64,000 nt of DNA from Pseudogemmobacter hezensis. Its GTDB lineage: Bacteria; Pseudomonadota; Alphaproteobacteria; Rhodobacterales; Rhodobacteraceae. A program made the translations under genes and the position numbers. Where the stretch lies: the NCBI RefSeq assembly GCF_013155295.1, contig NZ_JABJXT010000010.1, positions 62,001-126,000 of the forward strand. Reading direction: 5' to 3'. Shown in pieces: positions 1 through 8,236 of the stretch; the stretch's first letter is position 1, and every line of letters begins with the position of its first letter. Under the pieces are notes generated by a model, which ran no database searches, was not told the origin of the DNA, and saw only the letters and a list, made by a program, of their open reading frames with translations.

Positions 1-1
1 G

Positions 2-85
2 ACCCCGCCGCGCGGCATTTTCGCCAAAGAACCCAACCAATTCAGCCAGATCCCGCCCGAAGCCGGCGCTGGCAAAGACTTCTGA
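2..85 (+). CDS. cyoA: Cytochrome bo-type quinol oxidase subunit II, C-terminal end (partial)
   Basis: Only the last 27 codons are in the window; the frame is open from base 2 and stops with TGA at 83-85. The readable tail includes [17 protein letters not shown]. It is identified mainly by position: it lies 14 bases before the subunit I gene in the usual cyoABCD order. In the family, subunit II is a membrane-anchored periplasmic protein with a cupredoxin fold that lacks the CuA centre. The 5' end and promoter of this operon lie outside the window. Confidence 0.75.
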   Translation, partial: TPPRGIFAKEPNQFSQIPPEAGAGKDF

Positions 86-99
86 GAGGACGCGGAGAA

Positions 100-2118
100 A
101 TGGCAGACGCGCCGGGCGCACAGCCCACAACCTTTCTTCTGGGTCGCCTCAACTGGGAGGCCATTCCGAAAGAGCCCATCGTCTGGGTCACCTTTGCCGC
201 CGTCGTTCTGGGCGGGATCCTGGTGCTGGCGGCCCTGACGAAATACCGTCTTTGGGGCTATCTGTGGAAAGAATGGTTCACATCGGTCGATCACAAGAAG
301 ATCGGCATCATGTATATCGTGCTGGCACTGGTCATGTTCGTGCGCGGCTTTGCCGATGCGCTGATGATGCGGCTGCAGCAGGTCTGGGCCTTTGGCGGAT
401 CCGAGGGCTATCTGAACAGCCACCACTATGATCAGATCTTCACCGCCCATGGCGTGATCATGATCTTCTTCGTGGCGATGCCCTTCATCACCGGGCTGAT
501 GAACTACCTGGTGCCACTGCAGATCGGCGCGCGGGACGTGTCTTTCCCCTTCCTGAACAATTTCTCGTTCTGGATGACGGTGGGCGGCGCGGTCATCACC
601 ATGGCATCGCTGTTTGTGGGCGAATATGCGCAGACCGGCTGGCTGGCCTTCCCACCACTGTCGGGCATACAAAGCAGCCCCTATGTCGGCGTTGATTACT
701 ATATCTGGGGCCTGCAGGTCGCGGGTGTCGGCACCACGCTTTCGGGGATCAACCTGCTGGTCACGATCCTGAAAATGCGCGCACCCGGCATGACGCTGAT
801 GCGGATGCCGATTTTCACCTGGACCTCGCTTTGCGCCAATATCCTGATCGTGGCCTCTTTCCCGATCCTGACCATGACGCTGATCCTGCTGACGCTGGAC
901 CGCTATCTCGGCACTGCCTTCTTCACCAATGAGGCGGGCGGCAATGCGATGATGTATGTCAACCTGATCTGGATCTGGGGCCACCCTGAGGTCTACATCC
1001 TGATCCTGCCGCTGTTTGGCGTGTTTTCCGAGGTCACCTCGACCTTCTCGGGCAAGCGCCTCTTTGGCTACAGCTCGATGGTCTATGCCACGATCTGTAT
1101 CACCATCCTCAGCTATCTGGTCTGGCTGCACCACTTCTTTACCATGGGCTCGGGGGCCTCGGTGAACTCGTTCTTCGGGATCACCACGATGATCATCTCG
1201 ATCCCGACGGGGGCCAAGCTCTTCAACTGGCTTTTCACCATGTACAAAGGCCGCATCCGTTATGAGCTGCCGATGATGTGGACGGTGGCCTTCATGCTGA
1301 CCTTCGTGGTTGGCGGTATGACGGGCGTGCTGCTGGCGGTTCCGCCTGCCGATTTCGTGCTGCACAACTCGCTGTTCCTGATCGCGCACTTCCATAACGT
1401 GATCATCGGTGGCGTGCTGTTTGGCCTGTTCGCGGCGATCAACTTCTGGTGGCCCAAGGCCTTTGGCTACAAGCTGAATGTCTTCTGGGGCAAGGTCTCG
1501 TTCTGGTTCTGGGTTGTGGGTTTCTGGGCTGCCTTCATGCCGCTTTACATCCTGGGCCTGATGGGCGTCACCCGCCGCATGCGGGTGTTTGACGACCCCA
1601 GCTATCAGATCTGGTTCGGTATTGCGGCCTTTGGCGCGGTGCTGATCGCCATCGGTATTGCCGCGATGTTCGTGCAGTTCGGCGTCTCGATCTGGAAGCG
1701 CAACGATCCTGCGATGCGCGACGAGACCGGCGACCCCTGGGATGGCCGCACGCTGGAATGGGCAACCTCTTCGCCGCCCCCCGATTACAACTTTGCCTTC
1801 ACCCCCGTCAGCCACGGTCTTGACACCTGGTGGGACATGAAGCGCGAGGGGGCAGCGCGGCCCACCGGCAAATACCACGCCATCCATATGCCGAAGAACA
1901 CCGGCATGGGTGTGATCCTCTCGGCGATTGCCACGATCTTCGGCATGGCGATGATCTGGTACATCTGGTGGCTGGCAGTCCTGTCCTTTGTGGCGCTGGT
2001 GGCGGCCTCGATCTGGCACACCTTCAACTATAACCGCGACTTCTATATCCCGGTCGATGAGATCGAGGCCAAAGAAGCCGCCCGTACCAAACAGCTGCAA
2101 GCTGCTGCAGGGGTCTGA
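100..2118 (+). CDS. cyoB: Cytochrome bo-type ubiquinol oxidase subunit I
   Basis: Haem-copper oxidase subunit I (672 aa, close to the usual ~660). It reduces O2 to water with ubiquinol electrons and pumps protons across the inner membrane. The expected histidine motifs are all visible: [10 protein letters not shown] near residue 117 (low-spin haem ligand), WGHPEVY near 295 (CuB ligand and cross-linked Tyr), LHHFF near 344 (CuB) and AHFHNVI near 430 (haem ligands). There are about 15 hydrophobic segments. The start at 100 is preceded by a GGAG-like sequence. It lies 14 bases after cyoA and 3 bases before cyoC, so it is co-transcribed with them. No haem O synthase gene (cyoE) follows in this window, so it must be elsewhere. 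Confidence 0.97.
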   Translation: MADAPGAQPTTFLLGRLNWEAIPKEPIVWVTFAAVVLGGILVLAALTKYRLWGYLWKEWFTSVDHKKIGIMYIVLALVMFVRGFADALMMRLQQVWAFGGSEGYLNSHHYDQIFTAHGVIMIFFVAMPFITGLMNYLVPLQIGARDVSFPFLNNFSFWMTVGGAVITMASLFVGEYAQTGWLAFPPLSGIQSSPYVGVDYYIWGLQVAGVGTTLSGINLLVTILKMRAPGMTLMRMPIFTWTSLCANILIVASFPILTMTLILLTLDRYLGTAFFTNEAGGNAMMYVNLIWIWGHPEVYILILPLFGVFSEVTSTFSGKRLFGYSSMVYATICITILSYLVWLHHFFTMGSGASVNSFFGITTMIISIPTGAKLFNWLFTMYKGRIRYELPMMWTVAFMLTFVVGGMTGVLLAVPPADFVLHNSLFLIAHFHNVIIGGVLFGLFAAINFWWPKAFGYKLNVFWGKVSFWFWVVGFWAAFMPLYILGLMGVTRRMRVFDDPSYQIWFGIAAFGAVLIAIGIAAMFVQFGVSIWKRNDPAMRDETGDPWDGRTLEWATSSPPPDYNFAFTPVSHGLDTWWDMKREGAARPTGKYHAIHMPKNTGMGVILSAIATIFGMAMIWYIWWLAVLSFVALVAASIWHTFNYNRDFYIPVDEIEAKEAARTKQLQAAAGV

Positions 2119-2121
2119 GCG

Positions 2122-2775
2122 ATGAGCTATTTTTCACCCTCTAACCCGGCCGCGCTTTATCTGAAGAGTGACACGGCTGCGGTCGACAAATACTGGGACC
2201 AGTCTGAGCATCACCCCGAAGAGGGGGCCTCTACACCCCTGGGTTTCTGGGTCTATCTGATGTCAGACTGTCTGATGTTTGCGGTGCTTTTCGCGGTATA
2301 TGGGGTGCTTGGCACCTCATATGCGGCGGGGCCGGGGCCAAAGGCGCTGTTTGACCTGAATCTGGTGGCGCTGAACACGGCGATGCTTTTGCTGTCGTCG
2401 ATCACCTTCGGCTTTGCGATGCTGGCCCTTTATGCGGGCGACAAAAAGCGCACCCTGCGCTGGCTGTTCATCACGCTTTTGTTCGGCCTCGCCTTCCTTG
2501 CGATCGAGCTTTATGAGTTCTGGCACCTGATCCATGAGGGCGCGGTGCCGCAGCGCTCGGCCTTCCTGTCGTCCTTCTTCGCGCTGGTCGGCACCCACGG
2601 GCTGCACGTGTTCTTCGGCTCGGTCTGGCTGGTTACGCTGATGGTGCAGCTGTCGACCAAAGGCATTACCGGGCCGAATATCCGCCGGATGAACTGCCTG
2701 TCGATGTTCTGGCACTTCCTGGACGTCATCTGGATCGGCGTCTTTACCTTTGTCTATCTGCTGGGGATGATCTGA
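2122..2775 (+). CDS. cyoC: Cytochrome bo-type ubiquinol oxidase subunit III
   Basis: Subunit III of the quinol oxidase (217 aa, family about 200). It is a five-helix inner-membrane protein thought to stabilise subunit I and help proton uptake. GFWVYLMSDCLMFAVLF near residues 42-58 and the C-terminal FWHFLDVIWIGVFTFVYL are typical of the COX3/CyoC family. Its stop codon shares a base with the start of cyoD (TGATG at 2773-2777), showing translational coupling within the cyo operon. Confidence 0.95.
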   Translation: MSYFSPSNPAALYLKSDTAAVDKYWDQSEHHPEEGASTPLGFWVYLMSDCLMFAVLFAVYGVLGTSYAAGPGPKALFDLNLVALNTAMLLLSSITFGFAMLALYAGDKKRTLRWLFITLLFGLAFLAIELYEFWHLIHEGAVPQRSAFLSSFFALVGTHGLHVFFGSVWLVTLMVQLSTKGITGPNIRRMNCLSMFWHFLDVIWIGVFTFVYLLGMI

Positions 2776-3164
2776 TGGGCGCGCATCACGACACGCATGG
2801 GCATGATCATGGTCACGGCGACAGCCATGATCACGGCAGCTATGCCACCTATTTCAAAGGCTTCATCCTTTCCGTCATCCTGACCGCAATTCCCTTTGGC
2901 CTTGTCATGGCAGGAGGGTTCGAAAGCCGCCTGCTGACGGTTGCGCTGGTGGTTGGCTTTGCGGTGATCCAGATCCTGGTTCACATGGTCTACTTCCTGC
3001 ATATGACCGCCAAACACGAAGAGGGCTGGACGCTGATGTCCACGCTTTTCACGCTGATCGTGGTGGTGATCATGCTCGCGGGTTCGCTTTGGGTCATGTA
3101 TCACATGAACACCAATATGATGCCGCAGATGAACCATGAGGCCCTGCAGGGCTTCGGATCATGA
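2775..3164 (+). CDS. cyoD: Cytochrome bo-type ubiquinol oxidase subunit IV
   Basis: Small membrane subunit (129 aa) with three hydrophobic helices, matching the CyoD/COX4-prokaryotic family. The core LVHMVYFLHM near residues 74-83 is typical. The N terminus is unusually histidine-rich (HHDTHGHDHGHGDSHDHG, residues 4-21), which could bind metal; that is an inference. The gene overlaps cyoC by one base, and its end overlaps the SURF1 gene (ATGA at 3161-3164). Confidence 0.94.
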   Translation: MGAHHDTHGHDHGHGDSHDHGSYATYFKGFILSVILTAIPFGLVMAGGFESRLLTVALVVGFAVIQILVHMVYFLHMTAKHEEGWTLMSTLFTLIVVVIMLAGSLWVMYHMNTNMMPQMNHEALQGFGS

Positions 3165-3901
3165 GCATTCGGGGCGCTGTAACCGGCGCCCTGCGCACCA
3201 GGGCGGGGCAAATGGCCGCTCTGGTGTTCATTGCGCTGATCGGGCTGGGGGTCTGGCAGATCCAGCGTCTGGCCTGGAAAACCGACCTGATTGCCCGCAT
3301 CGACGCAAGACTGGCGGCCGCGCCCGTGCCGCCGCCTTCTGAGGCCGCGTTTTCCGATATGGAAACGCCGGAATATCTGCGTGTCGCGCTGGTGGGCCGC
3401 TATATCGCGGATGGCCCGGATGCTGTGCCGCTGCAAACGCTGGTCCAGGCGCTGACCGTTCAGGGGCGCGGCTATTGGGTGATGGCGCCTTTCCTCAGCA
3501 ATGATGGCCAGTTCATCCTGATCAATCGCGGCTTTCTCCCTGAGACGATGAAAGACGCCGTGCCGCCGGTGCCCGAAGGCCAGCAAAATCTGAGCGGGCT
3601 TTTGCGGCTCAGCCAGCCGGGGGGGGCGTTTTTGCGCTCGAACGATCCCGGGGCCGGGCGTTGGTTCTCGCGTGATGTCAAGGCAATCGGGGCCGTGCTG
3701 GGCACGCCGCTTGCGCCCTGGTTCCTCGATCTTGGCCAACCAGGAGAGGTGGTGCCCGAAGGCGTCTATCCGGTTCCGGGCCTGACGGTTGTCCGGCTGC
3801 GCAACAGCCATCTGGGCTATGCGATCACCTGGTTTTCGCTGGCTGTGGTCTGGGTGATTGGGGTCGGCGCGGTTCTGCGCGCGCGTGATCCTGACGCCTG
3901 A
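3161..3901 (+). CDS. SURF1 family oxidase assembly protein
   Basis: A 246-aa SURF1-family protein. It has an N-terminal transmembrane helix (about residues 19-36, with GVWQIQRLAWK just after), a periplasmic domain and a second helix near the C terminus (about 218-236). SURF1 proteins help insert haem into subunit I of haem-copper oxidases; some Rhodobacterales encode a quinol-oxidase-specific copy beside cyo. The ATGA overlap with cyoD places it in the same operon and supports that assignment. Two 13-base tandem repeats (3890-3915) run across its stop codon. Confidence 0.9.
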   Translation: MSIRGAVTGALRTRAGQMAALVFIALIGLGVWQIQRLAWKTDLIARIDARLAAAPVPPPSEAAFSDMETPEYLRVALVGRYIADGPDAVPLQTLVQALTVQGRGYWVMAPFLSNDGQFILINRGFLPETMKDAVPPVPEGQQNLSGLLRLSQPGGAFLRSNDPGAGRWFSRDVKAIGAVLGTPLAPWFLDLGQPGEVVPEGVYPVPGLTVVRLRNSHLGYAITWFSLAVVWVIGVGAVLRARDPDA

Positions 3902-3915
3902 GCCTGACGCCCGAG
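3890..3915 (+). repeat. 13-bp tandem repeat (x2) spanning the SURF1 stop codon
   Basis: The units CCTGACGCCTGAG (3890-3902) and CCTGACGCCCGAG (3903-3915) differ at one base. The stop codon TGA (3899-3901) lies inside unit 1. It belongs to a set of stop-spanning repeats in this window. Confidence 0.85.
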
Positions 3916-3928
3916 CCGGGGCGGGCCT

Positions 3929-5155
3929 TCAGCCGCCCGCGCAGGAATTGCAGCTGATGCGTCCGGTCCGGCGATGATAGAGCACCGTCTCGCCCGCCAG
4001 CACCTCGCCGCCGCATCTGTCGCAAAGCGTCGGGTCGGTCATCGTCTCATGCGCAAAGCCGCCGGTCTCGACATATTCGCCGCCGATTTTCTTTGGCCAT
4101 TCCCGGTCTTTGACGATATCGGCGCGGAAATATTCCTCGAACCGGGTCCAGCGGCTGATCTGATCCTGGCTTAAGCCATATTCGCGCAGCGTCTCGACCA
4201 TCAGCGCCTGGCGATGATCGAACAGCGCATGGGTGATGACCATCCAGTGATGGGCATTGCGCGGCTTCTCGCCCCAATAGACCTTTTCGCCCGTCATCAT
4301 CTGCTGCAGAAAACTATATTGCTTTGAGGCCGCCCGGTCCTGGGTCACCCCCTCAAAGAAGGGCGCAAGCTGCGTATCGGCAAAGACTTTGGCATAGAAG
4401 GTGTCAAAGATGCTGCGCAGCCTGCCACCCTGATCCAGCGCCTGCCAGAGCGCGGGGTCCAGCGGCGGCGCAGAGGTGATCTCGGGCAGGTCGCGGTAAT
4501 CCAGCGAGAAGGGGCCGCGGATCTCAAATTCACCGCCGGGCTCTGCGTCTTGCGCAAAACAGGCGGGCAGCGGCGTGCCATCGGTCAGCACAAGTCGCGC
4601 CTCGGGGCAGGGGCTGGTTGCGGGGTCTGAGGTCAGCATCAGCACAGGCTCCTGATCCGGTGGCACGCCAGTCACCAGCCGCAGGCTTTGCCCGCTGCGA
4701 TAATCCAGCGCGGTCATCGTCTCAAAGGTGATCCGCAGGGAACCAGAGCTATGCCCCTCAACCGCCACCAGCATGCAGGCGGTCGTCATATCGGCGGGGT
4801 CTTTGCGGGCCAGTTTCATCGGGCCGCTGGCCACGCATTTGCAGGGCAGGAAATAGCCCAGATCCTTTATCCGGTCGCTCAGTCGCCTTTGCGCCCCGCG
4901 CGGGATCTCGCCTTCGGTGCATTTGGTCAGGCAGGTCTGACAGGCGCCGCCCCGGCAGGAAAAGGGGGTGTCGATCCCCACCCGCAGCAAGGCATCCAGC
5001 ACGGTTTCATCGGGAAAGGGGGTGATGATTTGCCCGTCAATTTCCAGCGTAACCGGGGGGGCTGCAGGATCGGGCGTCGGGCTGGCCGATGGGGCGCCCT
5101 CGCGCGGGTTGATTTGCAGGGGGCTGATTTGCAGGGGGGTGGTGCTGGCACTCAT
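3929..5155 (-). CDS. Fusion protein: plant-type 2Fe-2S ferredoxin + flavin-reductase-like barrel + truncated haemoglobin + Cys4 tail
   Basis: 408 aa from the chosen ATG at 5155. Near residues 35-115 is a [2Fe-2S] ferredoxin domain with exact CX4CX2CX29C spacing (CRGGACQTC ... LPC). Next is a short segment resembling the FAD-binding barrel of ferredoxin-NADP reductases, but without an obvious RxYS flavin motif and with no NAD-binding domain. Residues near 245-360 form a globin of truncated-haemoglobin type (FYAKVFADTQLAPFF; likely proximal His in HHWMVITHALFDHR). The tail has CDRCGG ... CNSC, a probable zinc or metal site. Electron transfer from the Fe-S centre to haem for NO or O2 chemistry is inferred. 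An in-frame ATG at 5281 would add 42 poorly conserved-looking residues. Residues LQISPLQINP come from a 15-bp in-frame duplication (5106-5135). It is divergent from the FdhF-like gene. Confidence 0.82.
   Translation of the reverse strand: MSASTTPLQISPLQINPREGAPSASPTPDPAAPPVTLEIDGQIITPFPDETVLDALLRVGIDTPFSCRGGACQTCLTKCTEGEIPRGAQRRLSDRIKDLGYFLPCKCVASGPMKLARKDPADMTTACMLVAVEGHSSGSLRITFETMTALDYRSGQSLRLVTGVPPDQEPVLMLTSDPATSPCPEARLVLTDGTPLPACFAQDAEPGGEFEIRGPFSLDYRDLPEITSAPPLDPALWQALDQGGRLRSIFDTFYAKVFADTQLAPFFEGVTQDRAASKQYSFLQQMMTGEKVYWGEKPRNAHHWMVITHALFDHRQALMVETLREYGLSQDQISRWTRFEEYFRADIVKDREWPKKIGGEYVETGGFAHETMTDPTLCDRCGGEVLAGETVLYHRRTGRISCNSCAGG
5106..5135 (-). repeat. 15-bp in-frame tandem duplication near the N terminus of the ferredoxin-globin gene
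   Basis: On the plus strand the units are GGGTTGATTTGCAGG (5106-5120) and GGGCTGATTTGCAGG (5121-5135), one mismatch apart. They encode the repeated LQI(S/N)P in the linker before the ferredoxin domain. Confidence 0.8.
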
Positions 5156-5554
5156 GAACAAAGCTTTCGACGGATACGGGCCCATGTTGCCGGAAAAGAG
5201 CGCCCAAAGGGTGGCGTCATTCCGGGGATTATGTGGCAAGCCAGCTGCCAAGGGCCCGCCCACAGGAAATGGCTCGGCCATGCCCAGGTTATGAACGCGC
5301 CTTCATATTGGTAATGGCATGAAAGACACATTCCTGATGGTAAAATAGGCAAAGGCCGCTTGTGATGCCTGAAAAGACGCATCTGAGACTTGGATTTCAC
5401 CGTTTTGCCGCTATTTCAAAGGGGCAACCCTTGTGCGGGGCCGATGCTCATCGCTTTGCTGCGATGATCGGGCCAGGCCTTTCGGCAGCTCATCAATTCT
5501 GTTCGCCGCTCTGCCCTCTGTCAGGGGGTATGGCCATGCGCCAAAGGGTCTGCC
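5156..5554. promoter_or_regulatory. Divergent intergenic region between the ferredoxin-globin and FdhF-like genes
   Basis: About 400 bases between two divergently read genes must hold both promoters unless the longer globin start (5281) is used. I see a weak inverted repeat, TTCAT (5302-5306) and ATGAA (5319-5323), in the most AT-rich part of the region. I find no convincing FNR box or other recognisable operator and no small gene. Confidence 0.4.
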
Positions 5555-7855
5555 ATGGGCAAGAATGAGTTTATCGGGAAGAAATCCGCCGCCGCCGGCG
5601 GTTGGGGCGCGCTGAAAAGCTGCGGCAAGCGGCTGTTGCAGACCGGCAAGCCATTGTCGGGCGCACGCACCATGCTGAAGGCGAACCAGCCCGACGGCTT
5701 TGACTGCCCCGGCTGCGCCTGGGGCGATCCGGAACATGGCTCGTCGTTTGAGTTTTGCGAGAATGGCGTCAAGGCCGTCGCATGGGAGGCGACGCAGAAG
5801 CGCGTCACGCCGGATTTCTTTGCGCAGCACCGGGTGGCGGATCTGCGGGGCTGGTCGGATTACGCGCTGGAGCATGAGGGGCGGCTGACCCATCCGATGG
5901 TCTATGACCGGGCGCAGGACCGCTATGTCCAGACCACCTGGGATGAGGCTTTCGCGGGCATCGCGCGGGCGCTGAACGCGCTGGATCACCCCGATCAGGC
6001 TGAGTTCTATACCTCGGGGCGGGCGTCGAATGAGGCGGCCTTTCTCTATCAGCTTTTCGTGCGGCTATATGGCACGAACAACTTCCCCGACTGTTCCAAC
6101 ATGTGCCATGAGGCCTCGGGCGTGGCACTGACCGAGGCGATTGGCATCGGCAAGGGCACGGTGCTTCTGGAGGATTTCGAAGAGGCGGATGCGATTTTCG
6201 TGATCGGCCAGAACCCCGGCACCAACCATCCGCGAATGCTGGCCGATCTGCGCAAGGCCACCGCGCGGGGCGCGAAGGTGGTGGTCTTCAACCCGCTGAA
6301 AGAAAAGGGCCTGCAGCGTTTTGCCGATCCACAAAACAAGCTGGAGATGATCTTCGGCGGGTCAGAGCCGACCTCGACTGATTACTATCAGCCCCGCCTT
6401 GGCGGCGATATGGCGGCGGTGCGGGGCATGGCCAAGGTGGTCTTTGCCGCAGACGCCCAGGCGCTGGCTGAGGGGCGGCCCTCGGTGCTGGATCACGCTT
6501 TCATCCGTGAACACAGCCACGGGTTCGAGGCCTGGAAAGCCGCGGTTGACGCCACGCCATGGGAGCAGATCCTTGAGCAATCCGGCCTGACCCAGGACGA
6601 GATCACCCGCGCGGCCGGGGTCTATCTGGCCTCCGACCGCGTGATCTGCACCTGGGCGATGGGGGTGACGCAGCACCGCCATTCGGTGCCGACGATCCGC
6701 GAAATCTCGAACTTCATGTTCATGCGCGGCAATGTCGGGCGGCCTGGCACCGGCCTTTGCCCGGTGCGCGGCCATTCGAACGTCCAGGGCGACCGCACGG
6801 TCGGCATCAATGAGAAGGCCCCCAAAGCGCTGATCGACGCGCTGGAGCGCGAGATCGGCGTCAAAATGCCCCGCGCGCGCGGCCATAACGTGGTCCAGGC
6901 CATTGGCGCGATGCTCTCGGGTGAGGCGAAGGCCTTCATCGGCCTGGGTGGCAATTTCGCCCGCGCCACCCCGGACAGTGATCTGGTGGCACAGATCCTG
7001 CAGCGCCTTGACCTGACGGTGCATGTGGCGACCAAGCTGAACCATTCGCATCTCTTGCCCGGCAAGGTCTCTTATATCCTGCCCTGTCTGGGCCGGACCG
7101 AGATCGACAAGAACGCCAAAGGCCAGCGCCAGATCGTCACCGTTGAGGATTCGATGAGCATGGTGCATGGCTCGGGCGGCATCAATATGCCGGCCTCGAA
7201 AGAGCTGCGGTCCGAGGTGGCGATTGTGGCCGGGATGGCGGCGGCGACGGTGGGCTCGGCCCATGTCGATTGGGCCGCGATGGCCGAGGATTACGACCTG
7301 ATCCGCGATCTGATCGCCCGCGTGCTGCCCGCTTTCGGCGATTACAACACCGCTGTGCGCAAGCCGCGCGGCTTCTGGCTGCGCAACCCGGCGTCCGAGC
7401 GTGAGTTCAATACCTCTACAGGCCTTGCCAATTTCTCGCCCGACCCGCTGCCCGATCAGACCGAATGGCAGCAGGCCGACCAGGGCGAGGGGATGCTGGT
7501 TCTGCAGACCTTCCGCTCGCATGACCAGTATAACACCACGATCTACGGCATGGATGACCGCTATCGCGGCGTCTATGGCGAGCGGCGGGTGATCTTCATC
7601 AATCCCGCCGATCTCGCCCGGCTTGGGCGCAGCGCGGGCGATATCGTCGATCTGACCAGCCACGCCCCGGACGGCACCACCCGCGAGGCCCTGGCCTTCC
7701 GCCTTGTTCCCTATGAGATCCCGCAGGGCTGCATCGCGGGCTATTACCCCGAGCTGAACCTGCTGGTGCCCCATGACGCCTGGGGCGAGGGCAGCTTCAC
7801 CCCGGTCTCAAAATCGATCCTTGTCAGCCTGCGACCGGGCCTGCAGGCCGCATGA
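5555..7855 (+). CDS. FdhF/YdeP-family molybdopterin oxidoreductase
   Basis: 766 aa, full length for the FdhF/YdeP branch of molybdopterin oxidoreductases. An N-terminal CPGCAWGD (about residues 49-56) and a FPDCSNMCHEASG segment near 182, which carries Cys rather than Sec, are typical. IGQNPGTNHPR near 221 and GNVGRPGTGLCPVRGHSNVQGDR near 388-410 mark the cofactor-binding domains. The C-terminal molydopterin-binding barrel is present. Substrate is unknown: some relatives are called formate dehydrogenases, while YdeP is linked to acid resistance. Unlike the respiratory enzymes it shows no Tat motif, so it is probably cytoplasmic. The start follows AAAGGG. Its last bases overlap the next gene by 4 bases (ATGA). 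Confidence 0.88.
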   Translation: MGKNEFIGKKSAAAGGWGALKSCGKRLLQTGKPLSGARTMLKANQPDGFDCPGCAWGDPEHGSSFEFCENGVKAVAWEATQKRVTPDFFAQHRVADLRGWSDYALEHEGRLTHPMVYDRAQDRYVQTTWDEAFAGIARALNALDHPDQAEFYTSGRASNEAAFLYQLFVRLYGTNNFPDCSNMCHEASGVALTEAIGIGKGTVLLEDFEEADAIFVIGQNPGTNHPRMLADLRKATARGAKVVVFNPLKEKGLQRFADPQNKLEMIFGGSEPTSTDYYQPRLGGDMAAVRGMAKVVFAADAQALAEGRPSVLDHAFIREHSHGFEAWKAAVDATPWEQILEQSGLTQDEITRAAGVYLASDRVICTWAMGVTQHRHSVPTIREISNFMFMRGNVGRPGTGLCPVRGHSNVQGDRTVGINEKAPKALIDALEREIGVKMPRARGHNVVQAIGAMLSGEAKAFIGLGGNFARATPDSDLVAQILQRLDLTVHVATKLNHSHLLPGKVSYILPCLGRTEIDKNAKGQRQIVTVEDSMSMVHGSGGINMPASKELRSEVAIVAGMAAATVGSAHVDWAAMAEDYDLIRDLIARVLPAFGDYNTAVRKPRGFWLRNPASEREFNTSTGLANFSPDPLPDQTEWQQADQGEGMLVLQTFRSHDQYNTTIYGMDDRYRGVYGERRVIFINPADLARLGRSAGDIVDLTSHAPDGTTREALAFRLVPYEIPQGCIAGYYPELNLLVPHDAWGEGSFTPVSKSILVSLRPGLQAA

Positions 7856-8163
7856 GCAGCGAGGCCGCGTTTCTGACACTATGCGAGGCGCTGGCGGCAC
7901 GTGGCCTGCCGATGCTTTCAGCGATGCTGATCGTGGCTGCCGATATGGGCGTGGCGCAGGACAGCCGGACATTCGCGCGACACTTAGGCGTCGAACATGC
8001 GCTGGCGCTGCGCGAATTGGTGGCAATGGAGGAAGAGACGCGGCTGGTGGTGATCACCCGCCGCGACAGCCGCAGCCAGCGCCTGCATTTCACCCTGACC
8101 GAAGCGGCAGTTTCGCTTCTGGCCCATGCGAAGGCAGAGGCGGGCGGGGCGGATCAACCCTGA
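7852..8163 (+). CDS. Small winged-helix protein coupled to the FdhF/YdeP gene
   Basis: 103 aa. The pattern resembles a MarR-like winged helix: a helical region (FARHLGVEHALALRELVAMEEETRL, about residues 40-64) followed by a wing-like LVVITRRDSRSQRLHFTLTEAAVSLL. The ATGA overlap with the preceding molybdoenzyme gene means they are translated together, which suggests a regulator of, or accessory protein for, that enzyme. I do not recognise a specific family, and DNA binding is inferred only from the fold pattern. Confidence 0.65.
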   Translation: MSSEAAFLTLCEALAARGLPMLSAMLIVAADMGVAQDSRTFARHLGVEHALALRELVAMEEETRLVVITRRDSRSQRLHFTLTEAAVSLLAHAKAEAGGADQP

Positions 8164-8189
8164 CGCCCTGCAGCGCATGTGAAACGGCA

Positions 8190-8221
8190 AAACCCCGCCC
8201 AGTTTTACCAGGGCGGGGTTT
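8190..8221. terminator. Bidirectional rho-independent terminator
   Basis: A perfect 11-bp stem, AAACCCCGCCC (8190-8200) with GGGCGGGGTTT (8211-8221), around a 10-base loop. It sits between the convergent winged-helix and cysteine desulfurase genes and ends in T or A runs in either direction. Confidence 0.88.
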
Positions 8222-8236
8222 CCATCTTCCAGGCCC

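Noticed and set aside
3921-3940. Hairpin at the SURF1/globin junction as terminator
   Set aside because: GCGGGC/GCCCGC pair only over 6 bp, no T run follows, and the right arm is inside the globin gene.
6090-6120. Selenocysteine in the FdhF-like protein
   Set aside because: The relevant motif reads NMCHE with an ordinary Cys codon, and the frame has no internal TGA.
6362-7774. Long minus-strand open frame (470 codons) opposite the FdhF/YdeP gene
   Set aside because: It is antisense to a clearly conserved enzyme, has no recognisable motifs, and its composition (rich in His, Gln, Arg, Gly) is typical of GC-rich antisense shadows.
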